A DNA stretch of 64,000 bases from UBA1547 sp035399865. GTDB taxonomy: Bacteria; Patescibacteriota; Saccharimonadia; Saccharimonadales; Saccharimonadaceae. The DNA is taken from the NCBI GenBank assembly GCA_035399865.1, contig DAOPJW010000003.1, positions 93,047 to 157,046 on the forward strand, given 5' to 3'. The notes beneath the pieces are model-generated. The model saw nothing but the letters and a program-made list of their open reading frames with translations, searched no databases and was not told the DNA's origin. Position 1 is the stretch's first letter; every line of letters begins with the position of its first letter. The position numbers and the translations under genes are program-made. Below, one piece after another: positions 7,132 through 16,365 of this stretch.

Positions 7132-9252
7132 ATGCCTATTATCAACCCTAATGGCAAAAAAATATTTTCAGTTACGACTGAATTTTGTGGACGCCCATTA
7201 ACATTAGAAGTTAACCGTGTTGGATTTAGATCTACGGCAAGCGTCCTAGTGACTTATGGCGAAACTGTAGTCTTAGGCTCAGCGGTCGTCGGTTCAAGAC
7301 CGATAATTTTGGACTATTTTCCATTAACTATTGATTATGAAGAAAAGTTTTACGCTGCTGGAAGAATATCAGGCAGTCGTTTCGTAAAACGTGAAGGCAA
7401 ACCTAGCGACGATGCTGTTCTCATCGGAAGAATAATCGATCGTCCAATCCGTCCGCTGTTTCCAAAAGGCTACCGTCAAGAAATTCATGTCGTATCAACA
7501 GTACTTTCTATGGATCCAAATTTTCGTCCTGATGTCGTTGCTATGATTGCATCTAGTGCTGCATTGATGTTAACTGGAACACCTTTCGATGGCCCAGTTG
7601 CGGGTATCAGAGTTGGTCGTGTAAATGGTGAATACAAAGCCTTTTTATCACCTGAAGAACGTGCCAATAGCGATTTAGATTTAGTAGTTGCTGGAATTGA
7701 AAGTGGAATTACTATGGTTGAGGCTGGTGCTAATGAAGTAAGTGAAAAAGTAATGATTGACGCACTTACTTGGGCATATAAAGCGTATCAGCCTGCTATA
7801 AAGTTGCAAAAAGAACTTGCGAAAAAAGTTTCACCAGAACCAAAAGAATACACTTTAGTTCTTCCTAATGAAGAAATCCAAAAATTTGTTGATAAGTGGG
7901 TTGAAGGCAAGTTGGGTGATGCCTTACGTAAACCTTATCCTGAGCGTAATGAATTAGTGTCCACTTTGCGATGGGAATTTCATGACAAGATGCGTGAAAA
8001 AATAGGCGAGGAAGCTTATGACGACAAAATTCATGATGAATACGATGAGGCCTTTACGATGGCACTTCATAAAGATGTTCGCAAAGGTATTATTGAACAT
8101 AATGTTCGTCCAGATGGTCGTAAGTTAGACGAAATCAGACCTCTTTCAAGTGAAGTCGGTATTTTGCCACGTGCTCACGGTTCAAGTTTATTTACCAGAG
8201 GCATAACTCAAGGTATGAACATTGTAACATTAGCTCCACTTAGCTATTCTCAAATTGTAGACACTATGGAATTTAACGAACTCGAGCGTCGTTATATGCA
8301 TCATTATAATGCTCCAGGTTATACTCTTGGTGAGATTCAAAGAATGGGTAGTCCTGGACGACGAGAAATTGGACACGGTTATTTAGCGGAACGTGCTCTC
8401 AGCCCTGTATTGCCGTCACCTGAGGATTTCCCTTATGCTATTCGTAGCGTTACTGAAATTATGAGTCAAAATGGTTCAACATCAATGGCTGCTACATGTA
8501 GTAGCTGTCTAGCCCTGATGGATGCTGGCGTACCAATAAAAGCACCAGTTTCGGGTATTGCTATGGGCTTGATGATGGATGGAAAAACTCCATATATTAT
8601 GAGCGATATTGCCGATGCCGAAGATTTTGCTGGTGATATGGACTTTAAAGTAACAGGCACTTCAAATGGCATAACAGCATTACAAATGGATATGAAGGTT
8701 CACGGTCTACCAGTAGAAATACTTGGCATGGCTATTGAAAAGGCGAGTATTGGCCGTGCCTTTATCTTGAAACATATGCTTGAGACAATACCTGAATACC
8801 GTAAAGAATTAAGTATTTACGCACCAAGGATTGATAAAATCCAGATAAATCCAGATAAAATCGGAGCCGTAATTGGAAAAGGCGGAGAGGTGATTAAAAA
8901 AATCACTGCCGAAACTGGAGCTCAGATTGACGTATCTGAAGATGGTTTGATTACTATCGCTGCAATCGATAAGGACGCAATTGATACAGCCATGAAATGG
9001 ATCAAGGGTTTAACCGAAGAGCCTGAAGTCGGAACAGTTTATGAAGGTAAAGTTGTTAGTATTAAAGAGTTCGGTGCGTTTGTTAATATAATGCCCGGTA
9101 TCGACGGCATGGTCCATATTAGCGAACTGGCTGATAAACGAGTAGAAAAGGTTACCGATGTGCTAAAAGAAGGTCAAATTATTAAAGTCAAACTCATTGG
9201 CATCGATGATCGTGGTCGTCTTAGCTTAAGTGTAAAAGCAGTACAAATTTAA
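7132..9252 (+). CDS. pnp: Polyribonucleotide nucleotidyltransferase (PNPase)
   Basis: Phosphorolytic 3'-5' exoribonuclease of RNA turnover. Two RNase PH-like domains are visible (first containing FYAAGRISGSRFVKREG; second containing RPDGRKLDEIRPLSSEVG and GSSLFTRG), joined by a helical linker, followed by a KH domain with GAVIGKGGEVIKKI and a C-terminal S1 domain (VYEGKVVSIKEFGAFV). 706 residues, full length. Long leader with strong SD, unlike the leaderless neighbours, suggesting translational control. Confidence 0.97.
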   Translation: MPIINPNGKKIFSVTTEFCGRPLTLEVNRVGFRSTASVLVTYGETVVLGSAVVGSRPIILDYFPLTIDYEEKFYAAGRISGSRFVKREGKPSDDAVLIGRIIDRPIRPLFPKGYRQEIHVVSTVLSMDPNFRPDVVAMIASSAALMLTGTPFDGPVAGIRVGRVNGEYKAFLSPEERANSDLDLVVAGIESGITMVEAGANEVSEKVMIDALTWAYKAYQPAIKLQKELAKKVSPEPKEYTLVLPNEEIQKFVDKWVEGKLGDALRKPYPERNELVSTLRWEFHDKMREKIGEEAYDDKIHDEYDEAFTMALHKDVRKGIIEHNVRPDGRKLDEIRPLSSEVGILPRAHGSSLFTRGITQGMNIVTLAPLSYSQIVDTMEFNELERRYMHHYNAPGYTLGEIQRMGSPGRREIGHGYLAERALSPVLPSPEDFPYAIRSVTEIMSQNGSTSMAATCSSCLALMDAGVPIKAPVSGIAMGLMMDGKTPYIMSDIADAEDFAGDMDFKVTGTSNGITALQMDMKVHGLPVEILGMAIEKASIGRAFILKHMLETIPEYRKELSIYAPRIDKIQINPDKIGAVIGKGGEVIKKITAETGAQIDVSEDGLITIAAIDKDAIDTAMKWIKGLTEEPEVGTVYEGKVVSIKEFGAFVNIMPGIDGMVHISELADKRVEKVTDVLKEGQIIKVKLIGIDDRGRLSLSVKAVQI

Positions 9253-9292
9253 GTTATAATTGGCATATACTAATAGTAAGAAAGGTAATCGC

Positions 9293-9409
9293 ATGGATAA
9301 CGATGTTGCTGACATTACTGTAAAATTAAAGTCGAATGTTAAGAAAAATATTATTATCGTGGCATTGGTAATAATCGGTATTGTATTAATTGTGGCCTTG
9401 CTGGTTTAA
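9293..9409 (+). CDS. 38-residue single-pass membrane peptide
   Basis: ATG after an AAAGG-type SD (9281-9285) begins a basic N-terminal part (DITVKLKSNVKKN) followed by one hydrophobic helix (IIIVALVIIGIVLIVALLV) ending at TAA. Too short for standard gene callers. It may be a small membrane protein, or the surviving start of a larger surface protein whose middle was lost, since GLUG-repeat coding sequence in another frame begins right at its end. No family recognised. Confidence 0.45.
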   Translation: MDNDVADITVKLKSNVKKNIIIVALVIIGIVLIVALLV

Positions 9410-9444
9410 AACTTACCAATCTTTCTATAAATGGTAATGATTAT

Positions 9445-9960
9445 TTGGGCGGATTTACTGGATATAACTCTGGCGTTAGTTCAAGAAAAATAAGTGATAA
9501 TATTATCTCTGGTAATATAAATGGAGATAACTATGTCGGGCTTGGGACAGGTTTTAATGGTAATAACACTGCCGTTGGTAATATAACATCCGTTATTGTT
9601 GAGGGAAATGTTTCCGGAACTAATTATATCGGAGGTATTGTTGGTTATAATGATTCTGCAAACATAAAAGGTGTTATCAGAGGTGGTAGTGTTGTGGCGA
9701 GTGGGGCAAGTCGCGGTAGAATATATGGCGGTTCATATTATGGAACAAGATTAAATCAGGCATTATCTTCCATAACGGTCAATAGTTCAACCGTCACGAG
9801 TAGTGATTTAGTTAGCAATAACGGAAAAGACATTACTCCAGGTGATTTAGCTAATCAAGCAACATACACGAATGTCGGCTTTAACTTTACTGATGAAACT
9901 CTTGATTATATTTGGTACATGGATGGCTCGATAATAAAATTTAGAGAAGGTGCTTCTTAG
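9445..9960 (+). CDS. GLUG-repeat surface-protein fragment (possible gene remnant)
   Basis: 171 residues from a TTG, carrying three GLUG-like repeats (YLGGFTGYN, YVGLGTGFN, YIGGIVGYN) that usually occur in tandem in secreted adhesins or peptidase-associated proteins. The reading frame stays open, and repeat-like (GLKLTNLSING), for about 17 codons upstream of the TTG, back into the end of the 38-codon ORF in another frame. No SD or signal peptide is present. This looks like the 3' part of a larger gene that lost its start, or was joined to the small membrane ORF by a deletion. Ends with a normal TAG. Confidence 0.5.
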   Translation: MGGFTGYNSGVSSRKISDNIISGNINGDNYVGLGTGFNGNNTAVGNITSVIVEGNVSGTNYIGGIVGYNDSANIKGVIRGGSVVASGASRGRIYGGSYYGTRLNQALSSITVNSSTVTSSDLVSNNGKDITPGDLANQATYTNVGFNFTDETLDYIWYMDGSIIKFREGAS

Positions 9961-10036
9961 GGTCGTATATATTCTCAAATTTTATTAAGAATTAACTAAT
10001 GTAACTATATCGTAAAAAATATAATGATAAATGAAG

Positions 10037-10045
10037 TGATTTAAT
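10037..10045 (+). promoter_or_regulatory. Extended -10 before the uracil-DNA glycosylase gene
   Basis: TGA-TTTAAT (10037-10045), 6 nt before the ATG at 10052. No SD is visible. A second TATAAT lies upstream at about 10019-10024. Confidence 0.4.
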
Positions 10046-10051
10046 GCAATA

Positions 10052-10645
10052 ATGAAAGATAATCAATTATTAATAAACCAGATTAAAGAAGATATTTTAA
10101 AAAACAATATCTGTCAAGAATTAGCTAATCAAGCAAAAAATTTAGTAATGGGTGATGGCAATGTTAATGCTGATATTGTCTTAATAGGTGAAGCTCCGGG
10201 TAAAAATGAAGACGAGCAGGGACTGCCGTTCGTTGGATTAGCCGGAAAATTTTTGGATGAAATGTTACGAAGTGCTGGTATGGAACGAAATGACGTCTAT
10301 ATTACTAATATCGTAAAATACCGTCCGCCTAATAATCGAGATCCATTACCAGAAGAAAAAAAAGCTTTCTGGCCTTATTTATTAAAACAGATCCAGATAA
10401 TTGATCCGAAAGTAGTAATTACCCTTGGACGTCATAGTATGGAATATTTTCTTCCAGATATGAAAATTGGTCAAATTCATGGTCAGCCCAAGCGTATTTC
10501 TTTCGGTGATAAAAAAATTATCATTATCCCTTTGTTTCATCCTGCAGCCGCTCTCTATAATGGGGGTTTACGACAAACACTTATAGATGATTTTTTGAGT
10601 GTCCCAGAAATAATCGCAAAAATTGATTCAGAAAAAATTAATTGA
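10052..10645 (+). CDS. Family 4-type uracil-DNA glycosylase lacking the Fe-S cysteines
   Basis: Removes uracil from DNA at the first step of base-excision repair. GEAPG at residues 46-50 and GLPFVGLAGKFLDEML form the active-site region; IIPLFHPAAALYNGG near the end carries the catalytic-loop His. Family 4 enzymes normally hold a 4Fe-4S cluster through four Cys. Here the usual VKCRPP is VKYRPP (Tyr90) and the usual ACRPFL is AFWPYL (Trp107); only Cys21 remains near the N-terminal pair. The cluster is therefore almost certainly absent. 197 residues. Monocistronic; its stop overlaps the -35 box of the next promoter. Confidence 0.88.
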   Translation: MKDNQLLINQIKEDILKNNICQELANQAKNLVMGDGNVNADIVLIGEAPGKNEDEQGLPFVGLAGKFLDEMLRSAGMERNDVYITNIVKYRPPNNRDPLPEEKKAFWPYLLKQIQIIDPKVVITLGRHSMEYFLPDMKIGQIHGQPKRISFGDKKIIIIPLFHPAAALYNGGLRQTLIDDFLSVPEIIAKIDSEKIN

Positions 10646-10775
10646 CTTTTTAATGTGTTTAATGTTACAATAACAATACCTAAAGAGGCTACTTGTAATT
10701 ATCGTCTGAAAACCTCTTCTTATTGTAAGTTGAATAAATTTAAATAATAAAAATAATAGGAGAAAATATAAATCA
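10642..10775 (+). promoter_or_regulatory. Promoter and long leader of the RNase J gene
   Basis: -35 TTGACT (10642-10647, overlapping the upstream stop), 18-nt spacer, extended -10 TGT-TACAAT (-10 at 10666-10671). The leader of about 100 nt contains a stem AAGAGG (10683-10688) with CCTCTT (10713-10718), and ends with SD AGGAG. Long leaders are unusual in this window and suggest RNase-mediated feedback. Confidence 0.55.
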
Positions 10776-12893
10776 ATGGGTCAAAGAAGGCTCTCTAATG
10801 TCCAAAATGATGATGTATCAAAACGTCAAGGACAGCAACAACAAAAGTCTAGATCAAATAATACTGTTCTGAATAGTATAGCTACTCGGAAGGGCGAAGT
10901 TTTTAGGGCACAACGACGTGTTAATGAAAATGTTAATGTCCGAGCAAGCCAACACATGATAGATATACCTGTTAATAAATCTATCTATAATGGCTATAGC
11001 GGACGTCAATTTAGCCCTGTTGATCAAAAGAAGCAACCTAAATCTCGTGGTCCAAAATTACGTATTTTGCCAATCGGAGGATTGGGCGAGATGGGTATCG
11101 GAAAAAATATGACAGCCATCGAGTATGATAATGATATCATCGTTATTGACTGTGGTTTTTTGTTTCCCGGAGAAAATTATCCTGGTATAAATTACATTAC
11201 CCCCGATATTACTTATCTTGAAGAAAATAAGCACAAGATCAGGGCTATTATTTTTACTCATGCTCACCTTGACCATATCGGTGGTTTCAAGCAGTTGGCC
11301 CATAGAATACCGGCTCCGGTTTATGGCACAAAGTTTACTTTGGGTATGATTCAACGAACTATGGAGGAATCTTCAAGTGGCTATGAGCCGAAATATATTG
11401 AAGTAAATCCTGATACACACGATAGAGTTCAGATAGGCGATAGTTTTAATGTTGAATTTGTCCGTGTTGATCACTCGATTCCAGATTGTGCAGCTCTTAT
11501 CATACGTACGCCACTTGGAGTTTTGGTCCATAGTGGTGACTGGCGTCTTGAAAATGCTCCAGTTGACGGAAAAAAATTTGACTTCGAACGCTTTACTGAA
11601 GTAGCAACAAAAGAAGGTATTTTGGTGCTTATGAACGAGTCAACAAATTGTGAATCCGATGGGACTCATACTCATAGCGAGTTCGATATTCAAGAAAGTA
11701 TGGGTCAAATAATGAATAAATACCCAAACAGTCGCTTGATAATAAGTTGTTTTTCTAGCCAAATCCACCGTATGCAAGTAATTCTAGATGAAGCAAAAAA
11801 ATATAATCGCAAAGTAGCTTTTGCTGGTTATAGTATGATCCAAAATCTTGAAGTTGCGTTACGATCAGGTGTAATTAAAGTGCCAAGAGATATCGTAGTA
11901 AAGATGGAAGATATTATTAAATTGCCCGATAATAAGGTTACTATCGTCTGTACTGGCTCTCAAGGTGAATTTAGTGCCGTATTAAATCGTATGGCTAGTG
12001 GTAGTCATAAATTTATAAAGATAAAAAATTCGGACGTTATCGTTTTTAGCTCAAATCCTATACCAGGAAATGAAAAATATGTCGTGCGAACAATTGATGG
12101 TTTAATGCGCGAGGGAAGTGAAGTAATTCAAAATAATAGAACTCATTTGACTGGAGTTGGTCCTTTGCATTTGTCAGGGCATGCTTATCACGATGATCAC
12201 GTCAAATTTATAAGTGCCTTGAATCCAAAATATTACATCCCAATTCACGGTGAATTTCATATGCTAGTTCATAATGCCAGTATTGCTGAAAAAACCGTAG
12301 GTATAAGAAGAGAAAATATCTTTGTCTGTGACAGTGGTGATGTCATTGAGATAACAAGCGAAAGTGCTCGCAAAGCTGGTCGTATTCCAGTTGGTGGTAT
12401 TATGTACGACGATAACGACACGATTGTTTCTGAAGTCGTTTTAAAAGACCGAATTCATATGGCCACAGAAGGAATATTTGTCGTTGTTCTTACAGTACTA
12501 AAAGGTAGTGGAAGATTATTAACTAGCCCTGATATCATAAGTCGAGGTTTTATTTATCTTCGTGATAATGAAGAATTGATGGGTATGATTCGTCAATATT
12601 TAAAACAAAAAGTATCTCGTTCATTTACTGCTAAGCATGTTGATTTAGATGTCATTAAAAAAGAAATCAAAGACGAAATTACTCATATCTTATATGATCA
12701 AACTCATCGTACGCCGATAGTTATTCCGGTAATTAATGAAATAGGTGGTAAAAGTCAAAAAACACCAAATGTTCCAAAGATTGAACCTGTTGACCATACG
12801 TTGGATCATATCGTGCATAAGCCTCATACCTATCAAGAAACTGATGAGACTAGACCACGACCAACTTTCAGAAATGATCGTCGCGAATATTAA
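10776..12893 (+). CDS. rnj: Ribonuclease J
   Basis: Metallo-beta-lactamase/beta-CASP ribonuclease with endo- and 5'-3' exonuclease activity. A Gln/Asn/Arg-rich N-terminal extension of about 93 residues precedes the conserved core LRILPIGGLGEMGIGKN. The metal motif HAHLDH is at residues 162-167; further ligands are in HSIPDCA and HSGDW, and the beta-CASP part includes SGHAYHDDH and IPIHGEFHML. 705 residues against about 555 in Bacillus RNase J1, the excess being the N-terminal arm and a short charged C-terminus. It has its own promoter and a long leader. Confidence 0.94.
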   Translation: MGQRRLSNVQNDDVSKRQGQQQQKSRSNNTVLNSIATRKGEVFRAQRRVNENVNVRASQHMIDIPVNKSIYNGYSGRQFSPVDQKKQPKSRGPKLRILPIGGLGEMGIGKNMTAIEYDNDIIVIDCGFLFPGENYPGINYITPDITYLEENKHKIRAIIFTHAHLDHIGGFKQLAHRIPAPVYGTKFTLGMIQRTMEESSSGYEPKYIEVNPDTHDRVQIGDSFNVEFVRVDHSIPDCAALIIRTPLGVLVHSGDWRLENAPVDGKKFDFERFTEVATKEGILVLMNESTNCESDGTHTHSEFDIQESMGQIMNKYPNSRLIISCFSSQIHRMQVILDEAKKYNRKVAFAGYSMIQNLEVALRSGVIKVPRDIVVKMEDIIKLPDNKVTIVCTGSQGEFSAVLNRMASGSHKFIKIKNSDVIVFSSNPIPGNEKYVVRTIDGLMREGSEVIQNNRTHLTGVGPLHLSGHAYHDDHVKFISALNPKYYIPIHGEFHMLVHNASIAEKTVGIRRENIFVCDSGDVIEITSESARKAGRIPVGGIMYDDNDTIVSEVVLKDRIHMATEGIFVVVLTVLKGSGRLLTSPDIISRGFIYLRDNEELMGMIRQYLKQKVSRSFTAKHVDLDVIKKEIKDEITHILYDQTHRTPIVIPVINEIGGKSQKTPNVPKIEPVDHTLDHIVHKPHTYQETDETRPRPTFRNDRREY

Positions 12894-12902
12894 GACTGCC
12901 AC

Positions 12903-12931
12903 TTGCAAAATGTAGTAAATTTTGCTATAAT
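12903..12931 (+). promoter_or_regulatory. Promoter of ftsK
   Basis: -35 TTGCAA (12903-12908), 17-nt spacer, extended -10 TGC-TATAAT (-10 at 12926-12931). A leader of about 40 nt with SD AGGAAAG precedes the ATG. Confidence 0.7.
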
Positions 12932-12977
12932 ATGCTCACCAAAAGATTACAAAAGCGGTTTATAATAGGAAAGTAAT

Positions 12978-15194
12978 ATGGCAAAAAGAAAAAAACGAAA
13001 GTCAAACAGATTACAAAAATCACAACCGCAACACAACTTGCCGACAGGTTTTTGGTCTCAAATCGGAGCACTTTTATTGATAGCAGTTTCTATTCTTTTT
13101 GTCGTAGCTTGGTTTGGTTCTGGTGGTCCGATACTTGAATGGGCTCATAGTTCTTCAATTTCAGTCATAGGCTTAGCGGTTTATGTATTACCATTATTAT
13201 TTATATTTTTAGCTGTTGAAATTTTTAGATCTGAAAATAATCAATTACCATTTGTTACCAAGTTTGCTAGCGTTATTGTAATCCTATTATTTTCAGGTTT
13301 ATTTGGTTTGCTAAAAAATAACGACGGCCAAACTGAAGGGGGACTAATCGGCGAAATTGTAAATGGCGGTATGCTATCTTTAGTAGACTCTAATGTAGCT
13401 TCATTTATATACGTGTTACTAATTATTGTAACTATGCTTTTCATATTAAGAGAAACTCCATTTACAGTAATCAAAAAAATATCGAAAATTATTAAACATG
13501 ATACTTCTGAAAATGAAGCTAATATGAAAATTATGCGTAACGTTTCAGCTATTGAAACACTACGCTCAAGCGGTAATGAAATTAAAGTAAACATGCCAGA
13601 TTTAAACAATGTTATTACGACGAGAGTAAAACCAAAAATTCCTGGTCTATCTGGTGTTTCTCGAAATAAATCTTCTGATAATCAATCAGTACTAGTTACT
13701 GTAAATGATCCAAACTGGAAGTTCCCAAATCTGGAATTATTAGAAAACAGACAATCTCCTCCTGATGCTGGAAATATCCAACAAAATGCCGGTATTATAA
13801 AAAGTACACTTCGAGAATTTGATATTGAAGTTGATATTGAAGGTGCTAATATGGGTCCTCGAGTTACCCAATATACATTACTACCAGCACGTGGAATTAA
13901 ACTAGATAGGATAGCATCTTATGAAAAAAATCTAATGCTTGCTTTAGGTGCTCAGAGACTACGTATCGAAGCACCAATTCCTGGTCAAAAAGCTGTCGGT
14001 ATTGAAGTTCCAAATCAAAAGGCTGGTGATGTGCGTTTATATTCAATCATTGCAAGCCCTGAATGGAAGAATAAGACTGAACCACTTACTTTTGCTATTG
14101 GGCGTGATATCTCTGGAAAGGTTGTATTAGGCGAGTTAAACGATATGCCACACTTATTAATAGCAGGTCAAACTAAAGCTGGAAAATCTGTCATGATTAA
14201 TACGCTTCTCACAAGTCTTTTGTACCACAATAGTCCAAGTAATATGAAAATGATTTTAATTGATCCAAAGCGTGTGGAGATGGTGGCATATCAGGATATA
14301 CCTCATCTTATTACTCCAGTTATTACGGAAGCTGATAAGACAATTAGTGCTCTTAAATGGTGCGTTCAAGAAATGGAAAGGCGTTATGTCTTACTTGCTG
14401 AAAATAAAGTCGTTGATATCAAGGAATATAATTCGGTTATTAAATCAAAAGGACGAAAAATATCAGTTACAGACGAAAATGGCTATCCTCAACAACATGA
14501 GAATGGTGCTATGCCTTATGTCGTGATTGTTATTGATGAGCTTAGTGATTTAAAACAACAAGCACCAAAAGATTTAGAAAGCTTGATTATAAGGATAGCT
14601 CAAAAGGGTAGGGCTGCGGGATTACATTTAGTGATTGCGACTCAAAGTCCTCGCAAGGATGTTATTACTGGTCTAATAAAGGCAAACGTTCCTGCTAAAA
14701 TTGCCTTTTCGGTATCTAATCAGCTAGAAAGTAGAATAATATTAGATCAAAATGGTGCTGACAAGTTACTTGGAAATGGTGACATGTTGTTAAAAACGAC
14801 CGATATGCCTGGGGCGAAACGTGTTCAAGGTGCTTTAGTAACAAAACCTGAAGTTCGAAAAGTGATGGATTATTTACGTAGTCAATCACCTCCACAATAT
14901 AATGATGAAGTCATTAGTCAACCAGTTCATCTTAACGGAAAGGGCGGGGTTATAACAGATTATGATGACGAAATTGATAATCGTTATGATGATGCTCTTA
15001 GGCTAGTAATCGAAAATCGAAAAGCAAGTACAACCTTTTTACAAATGCGTCTGAAAGTAGGTTATGCAAAAGCGGCTAGAATAATGTCTCAATTGGAAGA
15101 ACGGGGAATCATAAGTCCACCTGACGGTGCTCGTCCAAGAGAAGTATTAGTTGAAAGTATTGATGAAATAAATCAGATTAATGACAATGCGTAA
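12978..15194 (+). CDS. ftsK: DNA translocase FtsK/SpoIIIE
   Basis: Septum-anchored ATPase that pumps chromosome termini during division. A basic N-terminus, then about four membrane helices (residues ~25-160), a linker, and the motor domain: Walker A GQTKAGKS (residues 397-404), Walker B VIVIDELSDL, and IATQSPRKDVITGLIKANVP. A C-terminal winged-helix gamma domain (STTFLQMRLKVGYAKAARIM) reads polar DNA motifs. 738 residues, normal for the short-linker form. The Xer recombinase at 33.8 kb is its expected partner. Confidence 0.96.
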   Translation: MAKRKKRKSNRLQKSQPQHNLPTGFWSQIGALLLIAVSILFVVAWFGSGGPILEWAHSSSISVIGLAVYVLPLLFIFLAVEIFRSENNQLPFVTKFASVIVILLFSGLFGLLKNNDGQTEGGLIGEIVNGGMLSLVDSNVASFIYVLLIIVTMLFILRETPFTVIKKISKIIKHDTSENEANMKIMRNVSAIETLRSSGNEIKVNMPDLNNVITTRVKPKIPGLSGVSRNKSSDNQSVLVTVNDPNWKFPNLELLENRQSPPDAGNIQQNAGIIKSTLREFDIEVDIEGANMGPRVTQYTLLPARGIKLDRIASYEKNLMLALGAQRLRIEAPIPGQKAVGIEVPNQKAGDVRLYSIIASPEWKNKTEPLTFAIGRDISGKVVLGELNDMPHLLIAGQTKAGKSVMINTLLTSLLYHNSPSNMKMILIDPKRVEMVAYQDIPHLITPVITEADKTISALKWCVQEMERRYVLLAENKVVDIKEYNSVIKSKGRKISVTDENGYPQQHENGAMPYVVIVIDELSDLKQQAPKDLESLIIRIAQKGRAAGLHLVIATQSPRKDVITGLIKANVPAKIAFSVSNQLESRIILDQNGADKLLGNGDMLLKTTDMPGAKRVQGALVTKPEVRKVMDYLRSQSPPQYNDEVISQPVHLNGKGGVITDYDDEIDNRYDDALRLVIENRKASTTFLQMRLKVGYAKAARIMSQLEERGIISPPDGARPREVLVESIDEINQINDNA

Positions 15195-15238
15195 ATTACT
15201 CAAAATCTTGTCTAAAGATAGACGTATCTTATAAAAAC

Positions 15239-15247
15239 TGATATAAT
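15239..15247 (+). promoter_or_regulatory. Extended -10 promoter of the rpsF operon
   Basis: TGA-TATAAT (15239-15247) starts a leader of about 65 nt ending in SD GGAGGA. A weak hairpin AAGATA/TATCTT (15215-15230) just upstream may end the ftsK transcript. Confidence 0.5.
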
Positions 15248-15320
15248 ATAAAAGTTATTAACTCGGCTTGTATTTTAGTATAAGCATCCACAATATAAGG
15301 ATTCCAGAGGAGGAAATCTA

Positions 15321-15686
15321 ATGAAAGAATACGAACTAACAGTCTTGGTTCACCCTGATTTGGAGGTGGATTTAGACACTCCGCTTGTAAAAATTCGCAA
15401 GCTTATCACGTCAAACGGTGGCGAAATTACAAAAGAAGATATTTGGGGCAAGAAAAGACTTTCTTATCGGATTAAGAAAGAAGATTTTGCAGTCTATGTC
15501 TTTTTTGAATTAAAATTACCTACTCAAGCACCATTAAAAATTAGCAATACGCTAAATATTTCAAACGAAGTGTTGAGATATCTATTAGTTACGACTGATG
15601 AAAGAGCTCGCAAGGCAATTCAGAATTCAAAGAATATTGAAGAACAAAATGAAAATAACGAGCAAGATATTAATGAGGAGGAGTAA
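15321..15686 (+). CDS. rpsF: 30S ribosomal protein bS6
   Basis: Ribosomal protein that pairs with bS18. MKEYELTVLVHPDLE opening, WGKKRLSYRIKKEDFAVYVFFEL core and the acidic Glu/Asn-rich C-terminus are typical. 121 residues. First gene of the classical rpsF-ssb-rpsR order; its stop is 3 nt before ssb, so translation is probably coupled. Confidence 0.95.
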   Translation: MKEYELTVLVHPDLEVDLDTPLVKIRKLITSNGGEITKEDIWGKKRLSYRIKKEDFAVYVFFELKLPTQAPLKISNTLNISNEVLRYLLVTTDERARKAIQNSKNIEEQNENNEQDINEEE

Positions 15687-15689
15687 AAA

Positions 15690-16130
15690 ATGGCAAAAAG
15701 TATAAACCAAGTCATATTGATGGGACGATTAACTCGAGATCCTGAACAACGCACGACTCCAACTGGTAAAACTATCGTCAGCTTTGGTATTGCTGTTGAT
15801 CGCCTTGGTCAAGATGATACAGCTGATTTTTTCAACGTGTCCGCATGGGAAAAATTAGGTGAATTGGTTATGCAATACCTCTCAAAAGGTCGCCGTGTGC
15901 TAGTACAAGGTAGGCTACGCCAAGATAGTTGGGATGATAAAGAAACTGGCAAAAAACAAAGTCGCATCGAGGTTGTTGCTAATGATGTAACTTTCCTTGA
16001 TGGTCCTAGTGGAAACAGTTCCTCGTCCGAAGAAATATCTAGTTCAAAATCAAGGTCTAAGAAATCCGAAGATGTAGTTATTGAAGATATTGAAGACAAG
16101 CCGATTGATTTAAGTGAGATTCCATTTTAG
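15690..16130 (+). CDS. ssb: Single-stranded DNA-binding protein
   Basis: Coats ssDNA in replication and repair. The N-terminal OB fold (NQVILMGRLTRDPEQR, FFNVSAWEKLGELV, GRRVLVQGRLRQDSW) is complete; a Ser-rich linker leads to the acidic partner-binding tip DLSEIPF, a variant of the usual DDDIPF. 146 residues. Between rpsF and rpsR. Confidence 0.95.
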   Translation: MAKSINQVILMGRLTRDPEQRTTPTGKTIVSFGIAVDRLGQDDTADFFNVSAWEKLGELVMQYLSKGRRVLVQGRLRQDSWDDKETGKKQSRIEVVANDVTFLDGPSGNSSSSEEISSSKSRSKKSEDVVIEDIEDKPIDLSEIPF

Positions 16131-16153
16131 TAATTTTTCAGAAAGGATAATTT

Positions 16154-16357
16154 ATGATTACAAAAAGATATAAAAAAGATGCCCTCGTATATTTTGATTA
16201 TAAGGATGTAAAAACATTGCAACGCTTTATAGATATTTACGGACAAATAAAGCCTATTAGTAAGACTGGCTTGAGTTCTCGTCAACAACGACAACTTGCT
16301 ACTGCTATTAAACGTGCTCGTCACCTTGCTTTGTTACCATTTGTTACTCAAGGATAA
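16154..16357 (+). CDS. rpsR: 30S ribosomal protein bS18
   Basis: 67 residues with the conserved YKDVKTLQRFIDIYGQIKPI segment and SRQQRQLATAIKRARHLALLP. Lacks the N-terminal CxxC zinc pair found in some bS18 forms. AGAAAGGA precedes the ATG. Third gene of the rpsF operon; efp follows after 8 nt. Confidence 0.95.
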   Translation: MITKRYKKDALVYFDYKDVKTLQRFIDIYGQIKPISKTGLSSRQQRQLATAIKRARHLALLPFVTQG

Positions 16358-16365
16358 TTTTTGAT

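Noticed and set aside
9397..9412. Programmed frameshift joining the 38-codon ORF to the GLUG ORF
   Set aside because: TTTAAAA is present, but its phase is wrong for -1 slippage from the upstream frame, and no stimulatory stem or SD is seen. A deletion remnant is simpler.
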